Assembly: GCA_910577255.1 (NCBI GenBank)
Contig: CAJTMH010000004.1
Coordinates: forward strand, 186,001-250,000
Source of the DNA: an uncultured Duncaniella sp.
GTDB lineage: Bacteria > Bacteroidota > Bacteroidia > Bacteroidales > Muribaculaceae
Direction: 5' to 3'
DNA: 64,000 bases
Shown: positions 1-8,784 of the stretch, in pieces
Numbering within the stretch: position 1 is the stretch's first letter
How the letters are laid out: every line of letters starts with the position of its first letter
Program-made: the position numbers and the translations under genes
The notes under the pieces: generated by a model
Told to the model about the DNA's origin: nothing
Databases searched by the model: none
What the model saw: only the letters and a program-made list of their open reading frames with translations

Positions 1-46
1 CGGCAAAGATGGCTATTATGGCGGTGAGAAGAATTTTCTTCATCAT
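1..46 (-). CDS. gldN: N-terminus of GldN/PorN-type T9SS protein (partial)
   Basis: Only the first 15 codons lie in the window and they read leftward off the edge. They encode a typical signal-peptide start (MMKKILLTAIIAIFA). The gene begins 37 bases after the gldM stop on the same strand. In known type IX secretion loci the order is gldK-gldL-gldM-gldN, so gldN is expected exactly here. The identity is inferred from position, because the visible residues alone would fit any exported protein. Confidence 0.6.
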   Translation of the reverse strand, partial: MMKKILLTAIIAIFA

Positions 47-83
47 ATTATAGTAGTTATGAGTTGTTTATCGGGAGTTGGTG

Positions 84-1649
84 TTAGTTGACTATAACTT
101 CCACAGGGCTCAGCACACGCTCGATACCGTCGGGACCCTTGGCACGGATACGCGAGATGTAGAATCGCTTCCCTCGCGAGAGGCGTTTGAACTGGTCCTT
201 CTGGCGCTGCGAGAATGACGCACCGTTTGACACCTCGAGAATCGCATTACCCATCTGGTCAAAGAAAGCCGTCTCGAAACCGAGCACCTGGAAGTCAATG
301 TTGAGCATGTCGTCGTCAATGGCGGCGTCAATACCCGGAGCCGTAAGAAGCACATTCTTGGCTATCGGACGCCCACCTTTGTAGCGCTCCTTAGCGCCAT
401 TCTGACCCGCGAATGTGATAAACGCCACCGGATCGGGAAGTTTACGCACACGGAATGTGGTAGAAGCCACTGGCTGCTGCCTACCGTCGATAGTAGCGGT
501 AACCGAAACCGTAGCGTTCTCGCCCACCTTACCGGGACGAGCTATCCACTGGTCACCCTGACGCGTCAAAGTGCCGTTGGTCATCGTGGCGCTCACGCCC
601 GACATCGGCACACCGGGCACCGAAATGCTTATTGGGTTGTTTATGCCGGCATAAAGCACATTCATCATCGTGGCTGAGACGGTGGCAGTCGGCTCCATCA
701 CGGTATAGCTCGACTGGAACGGATGGCGGGTCGAGGTGCCGTCGCCATGGGTCACCTCAAGATATCCTGAATAGTCGAATGTTCCGGTCGATGATGTGAC
801 AAATTCATAGAGTCCTTTGTCATTGGTGAGTTTCTTGCCTCCGACATATACTTCGGGGCGCGCGGTGGTGTCGACAGCCGCCAGCACGATGTTGGCAGAA
901 TATTTTCCACCCCTCATCACCATACGCGAGGAGGGAATCACAAAAGCATTGATTTCGTTTACACGCACATCACCGGCATCCACTGCGGCCAAGAGATTTC
1001 CAAGGGCCTCACCTTCGGCATATCGGATATCGTTCTGGAGTTTTGTCAAGAGGGTCACGGCCGCAACCACAGGCTGATTCTCAAACTTTGCCTCCTCCCA
1101 TTTCTGGGCGTTGACCGTGCCCGGCCGGCGGAAAGGTTCGGTGGATAGAGCCTCCATGATCGAGATGCGCTTGGTTGAGTCGGCCACGAGCGACACCACA
1201 TGTTCGCGGTAGGAATCGATAGCCTCACGCAGACGGCTGCCGTTGCCCTTCGAGGGAGAGAGCATCACCACCGCGGCGGCCTCAAGGTCGTCACGACGGT
1301 TGATATCGGTCACTGACCCTTCCGGGCCATCGGCCTCCTGCACTATGGCTGTCTTAAGTGAATCGACCATCGCATAGAGCGATGCGGCCTGCCTCCTCAC
1401 ATCAGAGGCACGCTGCAACCACTGACCACCCTTCTCGGGGTTCTGCTCTGTGAAGCTCTCGAGCTGGGCATAGATGGCATCATTGCGGCGCCCTACACTG
1501 GCATTGGTGCGCGCAAGTCCGTCCTCGACCTGCACAAAGCCGTCGAGCACATCGCTTGACACATTCAAAGCCAACATGGCAGTGAGGACGATATACATAA
1601 GGTTTATCATCTTCTGCCTCGGGGAGAGCCTTACTACTGATTCGGCCAT
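84..1649 (-). CDS. gldM: Type IX secretion motor protein GldM/PorM
   Basis: The product is 521 residues, close to the usual GldM length. One membrane segment lies near the N-terminus (about residues 13-30, KMINLMYIVLTAMLALNV), followed by a long periplasmic part. This is the known GldM topology: the helix joins GldL in the inner-membrane motor and the periplasmic domains reach towards the GldK/N ring. The gene follows gldL after a 48-base gap and precedes the gldN start. In the family, GldL/GldM convert proton-motive force into movement for secretion and, in some species, gliding. No cargo with a recognisable C-terminal sorting domain is encoded in this window. Confidence 0.93.
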   Translation of the reverse strand: MAESVVRLSPRQKMINLMYIVLTAMLALNVSSDVLDGFVQVEDGLARTNASVGRRNDAIYAQLESFTEQNPEKGGQWLQRASDVRRQAASLYAMVDSLKTAIVQEADGPEGSVTDINRRDDLEAAAVVMLSPSKGNGSRLREAIDSYREHVVSLVADSTKRISIMEALSTEPFRRPGTVNAQKWEEAKFENQPVVAAVTLLTKLQNDIRYAEGEALGNLLAAVDAGDVRVNEINAFVIPSSRMVMRGGKYSANIVLAAVDTTARPEVYVGGKKLTNDKGLYEFVTSSTGTFDYSGYLEVTHGDGTSTRHPFQSSYTVMEPTATVSATMMNVLYAGINNPISISVPGVPMSGVSATMTNGTLTRQGDQWIARPGKVGENATVSVTATIDGRQQPVASTTFRVRKLPDPVAFITFAGQNGAKERYKGGRPIAKNVLLTAPGIDAAIDDDMLNIDFQVLGFETAFFDQMGNAILEVSNGASFSQRQKDQFKRLSRGKRFYISRIRAKGPDGIERVLSPVEVIVN

Positions 1650-1697
1650 ATCTTATAATGTGGAGTGACTATAGGTTGTCGTGATAAAATAATTGTG

Positions 1698-2636
1698 TCA
1701 ATTCACCGCCCCTGACGACTGTGCACCGGGGATATCATTCATCATCGGACGATACATGTTGACGGTCATGGCATGGAGCATCTTCTCATACACCTGATTG
1801 AGCTGCTGCATGTAACGCGCCATCTTCTCGGTCTCCTCGCAATAGCGGGCACTCTGCGATGCGCTCTTCTCATACATGTCACGTATATCCTTGATGCCAC
1901 GGTTAACGCGGTCAATCGAGTCAAGCTGCGACGACACACTCTTGAGCTGAATCTCATATATGGTGTTCAGACCGCCGATGTTGCGGTTAAGGTCGTTCAT
2001 CTGATCGATATAACCTTTTGAGTTCTGAGTGATCGACGCCGAGTTCTCGGTGATGGCACGGTAGCTTTCGAGAAGCACATTGGAGACACTGTTGAGCGAC
2101 TCGGTGGTCTCGCGCAGCTGCTGCATCTGTTGTGCGATGGCAGCCATCTGGGCAAGATAATCCTGAGTGGCAGTGGTGAGTTCAGCCATCTTTGAAAGCT
2201 GCTCGGCAGCCGACGACATACGTCGGATGCTCTCGCTGAGCGAAAGCGAATCCTCTTCCGAAAGCTCCACGCCTACAGGCAGCCCCACGGACTCGCGGGC
2301 CTCGGCAGACGAAGTGTGATGACGCTGGCTTAACATAGCTCCGTCCACAGGCATAGCTGCTCCTTCGGCTCCATTCTTCTTATCGAGGGCCGGGAACACA
2401 TCTTCCCAATGATATTCCTTGGGGGGACGGTCGAAAGCGGTGAGGATAAACATCAGCACCTCAGTGCCCATACCTATACAGAGGAGGGTGTTGCCGCCAG
2501 GGAGATGCAGGATCTTGAACAGCGCACCCCAGATCACGATTGCCGCACCGACGCTGTAAGCGAAGTTGAACAGTCGCTGGCCACCTTCCCAGGTAAGGAT
2601 GGTGTCAATTTTTGATTTTATTTTATCTTTTTCCAT
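1698..2636 (-). CDS. gldL: Type IX secretion motor protein GldL/PorL
   Basis: The product is 312 residues. Two membrane helices lie between about residues 22 and 68, joined by a short loop (HLPGGN). The charged residues expected in the GldL proton path are present: Lys41, His44 and Glu59, the last in a GMGTEV motif. The remainder is a long helical, coiled-coil-rich cytoplasmic tail (about residues 125-300) with many Gln, Ser and Asn. It lies between gldK (56 bases upstream) and gldM (48 bases downstream) on one strand, so a single transcript is likely. Together with GldM it forms the T9SS rotary motor in characterised species. Confidence 0.93.
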   Translation of the reverse strand: MEKDKIKSKIDTILTWEGGQRLFNFAYSVGAAIVIWGALFKILHLPGGNTLLCIGMGTEVLMFILTAFDRPPKEYHWEDVFPALDKKNGAEGAAMPVDGAMLSQRHHTSSAEARESVGLPVGVELSEEDSLSLSESIRRMSSAAEQLSKMAELTTATQDYLAQMAAIAQQMQQLRETTESLNSVSNVLLESYRAITENSASITQNSKGYIDQMNDLNRNIGGLNTIYEIQLKSVSSQLDSIDRVNRGIKDIRDMYEKSASQSARYCEETEKMARYMQQLNQVYEKMLHAMTVNMYRPMMNDIPGAQSSGAVN

Positions 2637-2692
2637 CGGAAATCTTGAGTATGTTAGTAGAGATTGGAGTAGAGTATCAAATTAACTGGATG

Positions 2693-4132
2693 TTACTTTT
2701 TAGCCTTGGTACCCTTGGCGAATCCTATCTGCGAGCGTACACAACGGAAACCTATGTAGGAGCGCTGCTCGTTCTGATATTCCCACATGCGGATGTCGGA
2801 ACGGACGTTATGGGCCACATCTTTCCATGAACCGCCACGCACAATTTTGCGCTTCATCTTATAGGGGTCCTCGCGGGCGGCATCGTAGCGATACTCCGGA
2901 TTGAGGTCGCTGGTGAGCTTACCAACACTTTCGGTGAATGCAGTGGAGGTCCACTCACTCACATTACCGGCCATGTCATAGAGACCGAAGTCATTTGGGG
3001 CATAGGTGCCGACGCGCGATGTTATCAGCTGGCCGTCCTGCACAAAATTACCTTCCTGGGGCTTGAAATTGGCATAGAAACACCCTTGATCCTCTGTGAG
3101 AGGCAGGTCGCCGTCCCATGGGTACATATTTTCGCTCTTGCCGGCGCGGGCGGCATATTCCCATTCAGCCTCGGTGGGGAGACGATAGGGTTCGATATAC
3201 ACCCCTTCGCGTCCAAGCGAACGGCGCAGGAAGTCGGTGCGCCAGTTGGCAAAGGCGTTAGCCTGCTCCCAGCTCACACCCACCACAGGGTAATCGTTAT
3301 AGCCGCCATGTGAGAAGTAGAGACGCACGTATGGTTCATTATATGCATTGTCAAAATCGTTAATCCAGGCAGTGGTGTCGGGATAAACGTTGACTATATA
3401 TGTGTTCACGAAGTCAAAGTCGCCGGTAAGACCACGTGTGATGGCCTCGCGGATTATCTCACCGTCGTCATTGATATAGGCTGTATCCTTTGATATCAGA
3501 GGAACATCGGTAGGCACCGGGCGGTCAGTGTTGTATTCGCGACGCGCCGGATTGAGACGGTGCTTGCGGCGGGCAGCCTCGGTGTGGTTGTAAGTCTCAT
3601 AGCGGTAGTTGAGCTGTTCATAGTCAAGCTCGCGCACACCTGTGATGGGATTGGTGCGATACACGCTCTCGATGGCACGCTGCTCATCCTCATTGGCGTT
3701 ACGCCAGGGAATAGCCTTAGCCCAGTTGAGATGCGGAGTCACAGGATTCCCGTCGCGGTCCTCCTCGATTTTAAACTCCTCGTTGCCACCGTAAGAAGGG
3801 TCGGCAAGACGCTCGCGGATGATGGAATCGCGCACCCAGAAGACAAACTGCTTATATTTCGAGTTGGTTATCTCAGTCTCGTCCATCCAGAAGGCATCAA
3901 CTGAAACCCCGCGTGCATCGGCACGCAGATTCCACAGCGAATCCTCCTTTGAAGGCCCCATCTTGACAGAACCTCTCGACACGAGCACCATGCCGTAAGG
4001 TGTGGGTTCGGCCCATGAGGTGCCACCTACGCCGGTGACTTCACCACCCATGGAATTACGGCTCCCGGTAGCGCATGAAACCACCACCGAAAGGGCCAGA
4101 AGACCGAGAAGAATGTGAATTATCTTTTTCAT
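2693..4132 (-). CDS. gldK: Type IX secretion lipoprotein GldK/PorK
   Basis: The product is a 479-residue lipoprotein with a type II signal ending at Cys20 (LSVVVSC). The body is an FGE-sulfatase (formylglycine-generating-enzyme-like) fold, seen from motifs such as RLPTEAEWEYAARAG, YDMAGNVSEWTS and RGGSWKD. In GldK/PorK this fold is structural rather than catalytic and forms the periplasmic ring with GldN under the outer membrane. A pair of bases separates it from porP upstream, so translation may be coupled. The C-terminus is Lys-rich (KGTKAKK). Confidence 0.93.
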   Translation of the reverse strand: MKKIIHILLGLLALSVVVSCATGSRNSMGGEVTGVGGTSWAEPTPYGMVLVSRGSVKMGPSKEDSLWNLRADARGVSVDAFWMDETEITNSKYKQFVFWVRDSIIRERLADPSYGGNEEFKIEEDRDGNPVTPHLNWAKAIPWRNANEDEQRAIESVYRTNPITGVRELDYEQLNYRYETYNHTEAARRKHRLNPARREYNTDRPVPTDVPLISKDTAYINDDGEIIREAITRGLTGDFDFVNTYIVNVYPDTTAWINDFDNAYNEPYVRLYFSHGGYNDYPVVGVSWEQANAFANWRTDFLRRSLGREGVYIEPYRLPTEAEWEYAARAGKSENMYPWDGDLPLTEDQGCFYANFKPQEGNFVQDGQLITSRVGTYAPNDFGLYDMAGNVSEWTSTAFTESVGKLTSDLNPEYRYDAAREDPYKMKRKIVRGGSWKDVAHNVRSDIRMWEYQNEQRSYIGFRCVRSQIGFAKGTKAKK

Positions 4133-4135
4133 AAG

Positions 4136-5173
4136 TTACATTATGCGAATACTCTTGTGTTTATTTCGGTTTTTTTCGGAGAAATCAAGTTTAAGGCTGT
4201 AGCCGGCGAATATTTCATGGCTTCCCGACGAGGCTTTGGCAATGTCGCTCAAGGCGTAATCATAACTGTAGCCGATAAAGACACCCTTGATCTCTGCTCC
4301 GAGCATCAGTGACAGGGCATCGTTATGACGATAACCTATACCGGCGCTGAAGAGCTTATTGTATCTTACCCTACCTGTTATCTCGAAGTTTGTGAAGGTA
4401 AAATCGCTCCTGACCAGAACCGAAGGTATCACTTCAAATAACGTGTTTTTCACCGGAATATTGCTCCCGGCGGTAAAATATAGGACACGTGAGGCGGTAA
4501 ATTCATATTTTTTAGCAGTTTCGCCGTCAGCGCCTGTCACACTGCCACCTACGGCATCTCCTCCGTTCTCCGTGGTGAATGTCACGGTGGGATTATTGGC
4601 ATGCAGAAGCGACACTCCGGCCCAGAACTTCTTGTGCACGTAATTGACACCTATGCCAAGGTCAAGGGCATTTCCGCCGAGGTCACGGTTGGGTATGGCA
4701 TCGTCGGTGGACTGATGGTAGTCGTCATCATCCGGTATATACACCTCCGACCCCTTGAACTGTTCGTTGAGCAAGCCGGCTTGCACAGCCACTGTGAACA
4801 CACCTTTCAGCGCATTGAATTTATAACCTATCTGCGCATCGACGGTAAGATTGCGGAATAGACCCATCGACTCCTGTTGGACCACGGCTCCGACACCGAA
4901 TTTCTTGTTGAGAAACTTAAACGGCATGTCGGCGGTGGCAAGGAAAGTGCGCGGTGCATTGTCAATCCCGATCCACTGCAATCGCGATCCGCCACGCAGA
5001 CGTATATTGTCACTTTCACCCACAGCTGCGGGATTATAATATGTAGGGACGGCCCAGTAGTGCGTAAGCAACGCATCACCCTGGGCGTAAGCACCGAGGA
5101 CACCACCCAATGTGGCGACGAGCCACACGATGAGTCGTGACGAAAAATGCTGGATATGATTGGCGGCTTTCAT
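4136..5173 (-). CDS. porP: PorP/SprF family T9SS outer-membrane protein
   Basis: The product is 345 residues with a signal peptide ending near AYAQ (about residue 31), followed by the family hallmark of a short HYWAVPTYYNPAAVG stretch. The rest alternates in the manner of an outer-membrane beta-barrel. PorP/SprF proteins attach secreted or surface T9SS proteins and usually sit just before gldK in Bacteroidales, as here (3-base gap). The gene lies 41 bases downstream of the PorT-like gene. Whether this copy is the secretion-essential PorP or an SprF-type adaptor for one cargo cannot be decided, though its linkage to gldKLM favours the former. Confidence 0.88.
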   Translation of the reverse strand: MKAANHIQHFSSRLIVWLVATLGGVLGAYAQGDALLTHYWAVPTYYNPAAVGESDNIRLRGGSRLQWIGIDNAPRTFLATADMPFKFLNKKFGVGAVVQQESMGLFRNLTVDAQIGYKFNALKGVFTVAVQAGLLNEQFKGSEVYIPDDDDYHQSTDDAIPNRDLGGNALDLGIGVNYVHKKFWAGVSLLHANNPTVTFTTENGGDAVGGSVTGADGETAKKYEFTASRVLYFTAGSNIPVKNTLFEVIPSVLVRSDFTFTNFEITGRVRYNKLFSAGIGYRHNDALSLMLGAEIKGVFIGYSYDYALSDIAKASSGSHEIFAGYSLKLDFSEKNRNKHKSIRIM

Positions 5174-5214
5174 GGATAAATCCTTACTGAATAATAGGTT
5201 GAGCGACCATCCGG

Positions 5215-5958
5215 CTACTCGAAATAAAATGTGAACACCACCATTCGGGAGACGGCTTTCTTAATCGACTGGGTTATCTTAAGCTTGTCAGGTTCCTCCG
5301 ACAAGTCAGGACGATTATGATCCACCATATCGGTAAGGCCGAAGCAGAATTTGATCTCAGGTATCAACTTGAAGTAAGGGAGATAGAAATCACATCCGAA
5401 ACCACATGTCAAATACATGTCGGCGGCTTTGGTGCGGATATAGTCGCTGTTCTGCCTCGACACATTAAATGTCGGCATAACTCCCGCGGTGATATAGGGT
5501 CGCGAGTTGCGGTAACGGAGACCTGAGAATTTCAGATCGACCGGGAGCACCACATAAGCCGACTTTATATTCTGCCTCAACGTGGCACCGGTGTTATATT
5601 CCCTCATCGACACATCCCTGTTGCCGAAATACATACCGGGAGTGAAGCGCAGATTAAAGAGCGAGCTCAGACGCAGGTCAATGAGACCGTTGACACAGAA
5701 CCCCGGTGAGAACGAGGGCTGCTCCATAAACCATTGCTCTCCATTCTCGGTAACGAAGCCGTTGTGTGTGAACGACATGTCCTGAGTATGCAGCCCTACT
5801 GAGAACCCGAGATGCCATTTGCGCAGATCAGCGTATGGACGGTTCATCAACTTGTCGTTAAGATTCTGGGCCGCGACATTTCCGCCCCCGGCCCAGACAA
5901 AAGCCAGAAGCATCACAAACGCAACGCGAACAGATATAAAAAAGTGATGATTCATCAC
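5215..5958 (-). CDS. porT: PorT-like T9SS outer-membrane protein
   Basis: The product is 247 residues with a signal peptide (cleavage near GNVAAQ) and a predicted small outer-membrane beta-barrel. The segment after the signal (PYADLRKWHLGFSVGLHTQD) matches my memory of the PorT/SprT family, and the aromatic C-terminus (VFTFYFE) fits a barrel protein. Its place directly before porP-gldKLM supports a role in type IX secretion. A second Met follows the first and either could start translation. The 51 bases upstream contain several TCATCACTTT/AGTGAT-like repeats and then the tyrS stop, and no TAnnTTTG promoter was seen. Transcription may therefore start in or before tyrS. Confidence 0.75.
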   Translation of the reverse strand: MMNHHFFISVRVAFVMLLAFVWAGGGNVAAQNLNDKLMNRPYADLRKWHLGFSVGLHTQDMSFTHNGFVTENGEQWFMEQPSFSPGFCVNGLIDLRLSSLFNLRFTPGMYFGNRDVSMREYNTGATLRQNIKSAYVVLPVDLKFSGLRYRNSRPYITAGVMPTFNVSRQNSDYIRTKAADMYLTCGFGCDFYLPYFKLIPEIKFCFGLTDMVDHNRPDLSEEPDKLKITQSIKKAVSRMVVFTFYFE

Positions 5959-6009
5959 TTTAGATAACGAATCATCACTCTCGAATATTGTATCACTGAC
6001 AAAAAGTGA

Positions 6010-7302
6010 TTAGCTCACTTTCAGCAGGAAATAGTTCTTTTTGCCACGCTGCACGAGGATATATTTATCGTTAAGCAGCATGTCGGCCGATGCCGGGGCA
6101 TAGGGGTCGGTCACCTTCTCCTTGTTGATGGAGACACCACCACCCTGCACCATCTTGCGCATCTCGCCCTTCGATGGGAACACAGGGGCGACATCGGTGA
6201 GGAGGTCGGCGAGTTTCACACCTTCCTCTATGGCTTGGCGGGGCACATCAAACTGAGGTACACCTTCCATCACTGCGAGAAGTGTGGCCTCGTCAATCTT
6301 GCGCAGAGTCTCACCGGCCTTATTGCTGAAGAGTATCTGCGAAGCCTCCACGGCCATCTCATAATCCTCGGCCGAATGCACCATAGTGGTGATTTCCTTG
6401 GCCAGACGCTTCTGGAGGGGACGGAGACCGGGATCCTTGGCCTGCTCCTCGACAAGTCCAGCTATCTCCTCGCGTGTGAGCGAAGTGAAGATCTTGATAT
6501 ATTTCTCCGCGTCGGCGTCCGACACGTTGAGCCAGAACTGATAGAACTTATAAGGAGATGTGTAGCGGGCATCAAGCCATACGTTACCACTCTCGGTCTT
6601 ACCGAACTTACCGCCATCGGCTTTGGTGATGAGCGGACATGTCAAGGCATAAGCCTCACCACCGACTGTGCGGCGTATAAGCTCTGTACCTGTGGTGATA
6701 TTGCCCCACTGGTCGGAACCTCCGAGCTGCAGACGGCAGTTCTTCTCCTTGTAAAGATGCAGGAAGTCATATCCCTGGCAGAGCTGATAGGAGAATTCAG
6801 TGAACGACATACCCTGCTGCGACTCACCGCTCAGGCGCTTCTTCACCGAGTCCTTGGCCATCATATAGTTGACGGTTATGTGCTTACCCACGTCGCGGAT
6901 AAAGTCGAGGAACGAGAAGTTCTTCATCCAGTCATAATTGTTGACCATCTCGGCAGCGTTGGGTGCATCGGAGTCGAAGTCAAGGAACTTGGCAAGCTGC
7001 TTCTTGATTGACTCCTGGTTGTGGCGGAGAGTCTCCTCGTCCAGAAGCTTACGCTCCTGGCTCTTCATCGAGGGGTCGCCGATCATACCGGTCGCGCCAC
7101 CCACCAGGGCTATAGGCTTGTGGCCCGCGCGCTGGAAATGCTTGAGCATCATCACCCCCACGAGGTGTCCTATATGCAGAGAGTCAGCAGTCGGGTCAAT
7201 ACCCAGATATGCCGTGGTCATTTCTTTTTTGAGTTGTTCGTCTGTGCCCGGCATCATCTGGTGGATCATGCCGCGCCAGGTCAATTCTTCTATAAAATCC
7301 AT
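6010..7302 (-). CDS. tyrS: Tyrosyl-tRNA synthetase
   Basis: The product is 430 residues, normal for the bacterial enzyme, which charges tRNA-Tyr with tyrosine in the cytoplasm. The class I signature is HIGH at residues 43-46. The second signature is the KFGKT variant at 232-236, which is normal for TyrS. The tyrosine and tRNA-site segment LQLGGSDQWGN lies at 191-201, and an S4-type RNA-binding domain ends the protein (about residues 365-428). It lies 51 bases upstream of the porT-like gene and 34 bases downstream of the aminotransferase on the same strand, and may be co-transcribed with either. Confidence 0.97.
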   Translation of the reverse strand: MDFIEELTWRGMIHQMMPGTDEQLKKEMTTAYLGIDPTADSLHIGHLVGVMMLKHFQRAGHKPIALVGGATGMIGDPSMKSQERKLLDEETLRHNQESIKKQLAKFLDFDSDAPNAAEMVNNYDWMKNFSFLDFIRDVGKHITVNYMMAKDSVKKRLSGESQQGMSFTEFSYQLCQGYDFLHLYKEKNCRLQLGGSDQWGNITTGTELIRRTVGGEAYALTCPLITKADGGKFGKTESGNVWLDARYTSPYKFYQFWLNVSDADAEKYIKIFTSLTREEIAGLVEEQAKDPGLRPLQKRLAKEITTMVHSAEDYEMAVEASQILFSNKAGETLRKIDEATLLAVMEGVPQFDVPRQAIEEGVKLADLLTDVAPVFPSKGEMRKMVQGGGVSINKEKVTDPYAPASADMLLNDKYILVQRGKKNYFLLKVS

Positions 7303-7336
7303 ATTTTGGTTAATCGATATATTGCAAAACGTTGAT

Positions 7337-8533
7337 TTATTTCAGTGCGGCCAGAGCTTCGGCTATACGACGCAGCGCCTCGCGGAGATTGTCGTCAGAG
7401 GTGGCATAACTCAAGCGGATATATCCTTCCATGCCGAATGCGCCTCCGTCGACAGTGGCAACATGGCCGCTCTCGAGCAGATACATAGCCAGATCGGCCG
7501 ATGATTCTATCTTCTTACCTTCGGGAGTGGTTTTGCCCACATAGGCGCTCACCTCAGGGAAGAGATAGAACGCGCCCTGCGGTCGGTTGACTTTCAGACC
7601 GGGGATCTGCGATGCAAGTTCCACCACGAGATTACGACGACGCTCAAACGCACTGTTCATCTCGCTGATACACTCCTGGCTGCCCGTATATGCAGCCTCG
7701 GCAGCTTTCTGAGCAATCGATGATGCGTTGGAGGTGTACTGGCCCTGGAGTTTGGTGACAGCCTTGGCGAGCCACTGCGGAGCTGCGCAATAGCCTATAC
7801 GCCAGCCGGTCATAGCATACGCTTTTGACACACCGTTGATTATGATGGTGCGGTCAGCGATTTCGGGGAAAGAGGCAAGCGATGTGAACGAGCCTGTGAA
7901 GTTGATGTGCTCATATATCTCATCGGCCAGCACCATGATATCGGGATGCTTTGCAAGCACGTCCACAAGCCCCTGAAGCTCTTCACGTGAGTAAATGCTG
8001 CCTGTGGGATTGGACGGAGAGCAGATGAGTATCATGCGGGTGGCCGGAGTGATGGCGGCCTCAAGCTGCGCGGGAGTGATCTTGAAATCCTGCTCTATGG
8101 CAGCCTCCACGGCTACGGTAGTACCACCGGCAAGTTTCACCATCTCAACATAGCTCACCCATGCCGGCATTGGGATAATAACCTCGTCGCCGGGATTGAT
8201 GGTGGCCAGGATGACATTGCAGAGAGCCTGCTTCGCACCGTTTGACACCACAATCTGCTCAGGAGCGTATGTCACACCGTTCTCTCGTGAGAGTTTTTCG
8301 GAGATGGCCTTTCGCAGCGACATGTAACCGGGCACCGGAGTATAAAAAGTGAAGTTCTCATCAATGGCCTTCTTGGCTGCCTCTTTGATGTGGTGAGGGG
8401 TCTCGAAATCAGGTTCGCCTACCGAGAGATTAATCACATCAACACCTTGAGCCTTGAGTTCGTTGCTCTTCTGCGACATTGCAAGCGTAGCTGATGGAGC
8501 CAACGCCTGTACACGGTCAGAAATATGGGTCAT
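7337..8533 (-). CDS. PLP-dependent class I aminotransferase, aspartate type
   Basis: The product is 398 residues. It is a fold-type I aminotransferase with the cofactor lysine at Lys237 in NGVSKAYAMTGWR, the SPSNPTG loop at 172-178 and an aromatic-rich N-terminal substrate region. Closest known group: class I-beta aspartate aminotransferases (AspC/AspB type) that make aspartate from oxaloacetate and glutamate. Some relatives use prephenate or aromatic substrates, so substrate is not settled by sequence. The start at MTHISDRVQALAPS is typical of the family. A 251-base gap separates it from rnfC upstream, with a hairpin and a possible promoter in it. Confidence 0.9.
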   Translation of the reverse strand: MTHISDRVQALAPSATLAMSQKSNELKAQGVDVINLSVGEPDFETPHHIKEAAKKAIDENFTFYTPVPGYMSLRKAISEKLSRENGVTYAPEQIVVSNGAKQALCNVILATINPGDEVIIPMPAWVSYVEMVKLAGGTTVAVEAAIEQDFKITPAQLEAAITPATRMILICSPSNPTGSIYSREELQGLVDVLAKHPDIMVLADEIYEHINFTGSFTSLASFPEIADRTIIINGVSKAYAMTGWRIGYCAAPQWLAKAVTKLQGQYTSNASSIAQKAAEAAYTGSQECISEMNSAFERRRNLVVELASQIPGLKVNRPQGAFYLFPEVSAYVGKTTPEGKKIESSADLAMYLLESGHVATVDGGAFGMEGYIRLSYATSDDNLREALRRIAEALAALK

Positions 8534-8575
8534 ATCCGTAAGTTTTGGTGGTAAAACAATTATTTTTTCTGGCTA

Positions 8576-8583
8576 CAAATTTA
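8576..8583 (-). promoter_or_regulatory. Possible -7 promoter element for the aminotransferase
   Basis: On the minus strand the site reads TAAATTTG, a match to the Bacteroides TAnnTTTG element, about 43 bases before the aminotransferase start. No TTTG is found 19-21 bases upstream of it, so the call is weak. Confidence 0.35.
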
Positions 8584-8686
8584 ACAATAATTCTTCGATT
8601 TTCACCTTGCTGCAAATAAGATTTTTTTGATTTGAGCCGACATCAGCCACAAATAAAGCCTGCGGGGTCTGCCACACATAACTCAA

Positions 8687-8719
8687 CGTCGCCCCTTGCC
8701 TCGGAAGGCAGGGACGACG
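8687..8719. terminator. Hairpin after rnfC
   Basis: A GC-rich inverted repeat: CGTCG at 8687-8691 pairs with CGACG at 8715-8719. Inside it CCCT at 8693-8696 and GCCT at 8698-8701 pair with AGGC and AGGG around a four-base loop, with one bulge and one mismatch. It lies 66 bases beyond the rnfC stop and before the aminotransferase. There is no clear T-run on either side, so it may be a terminator, a mRNA 3'-end stabiliser or a short dispersed palindrome. Confidence 0.5.
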
Positions 8720-8784
8720 CGTTATATAACTTTGAGGCATCTGCTTCCTCGGCTTAAAGCGTGGGACAGCAGCTCACCAACGAC

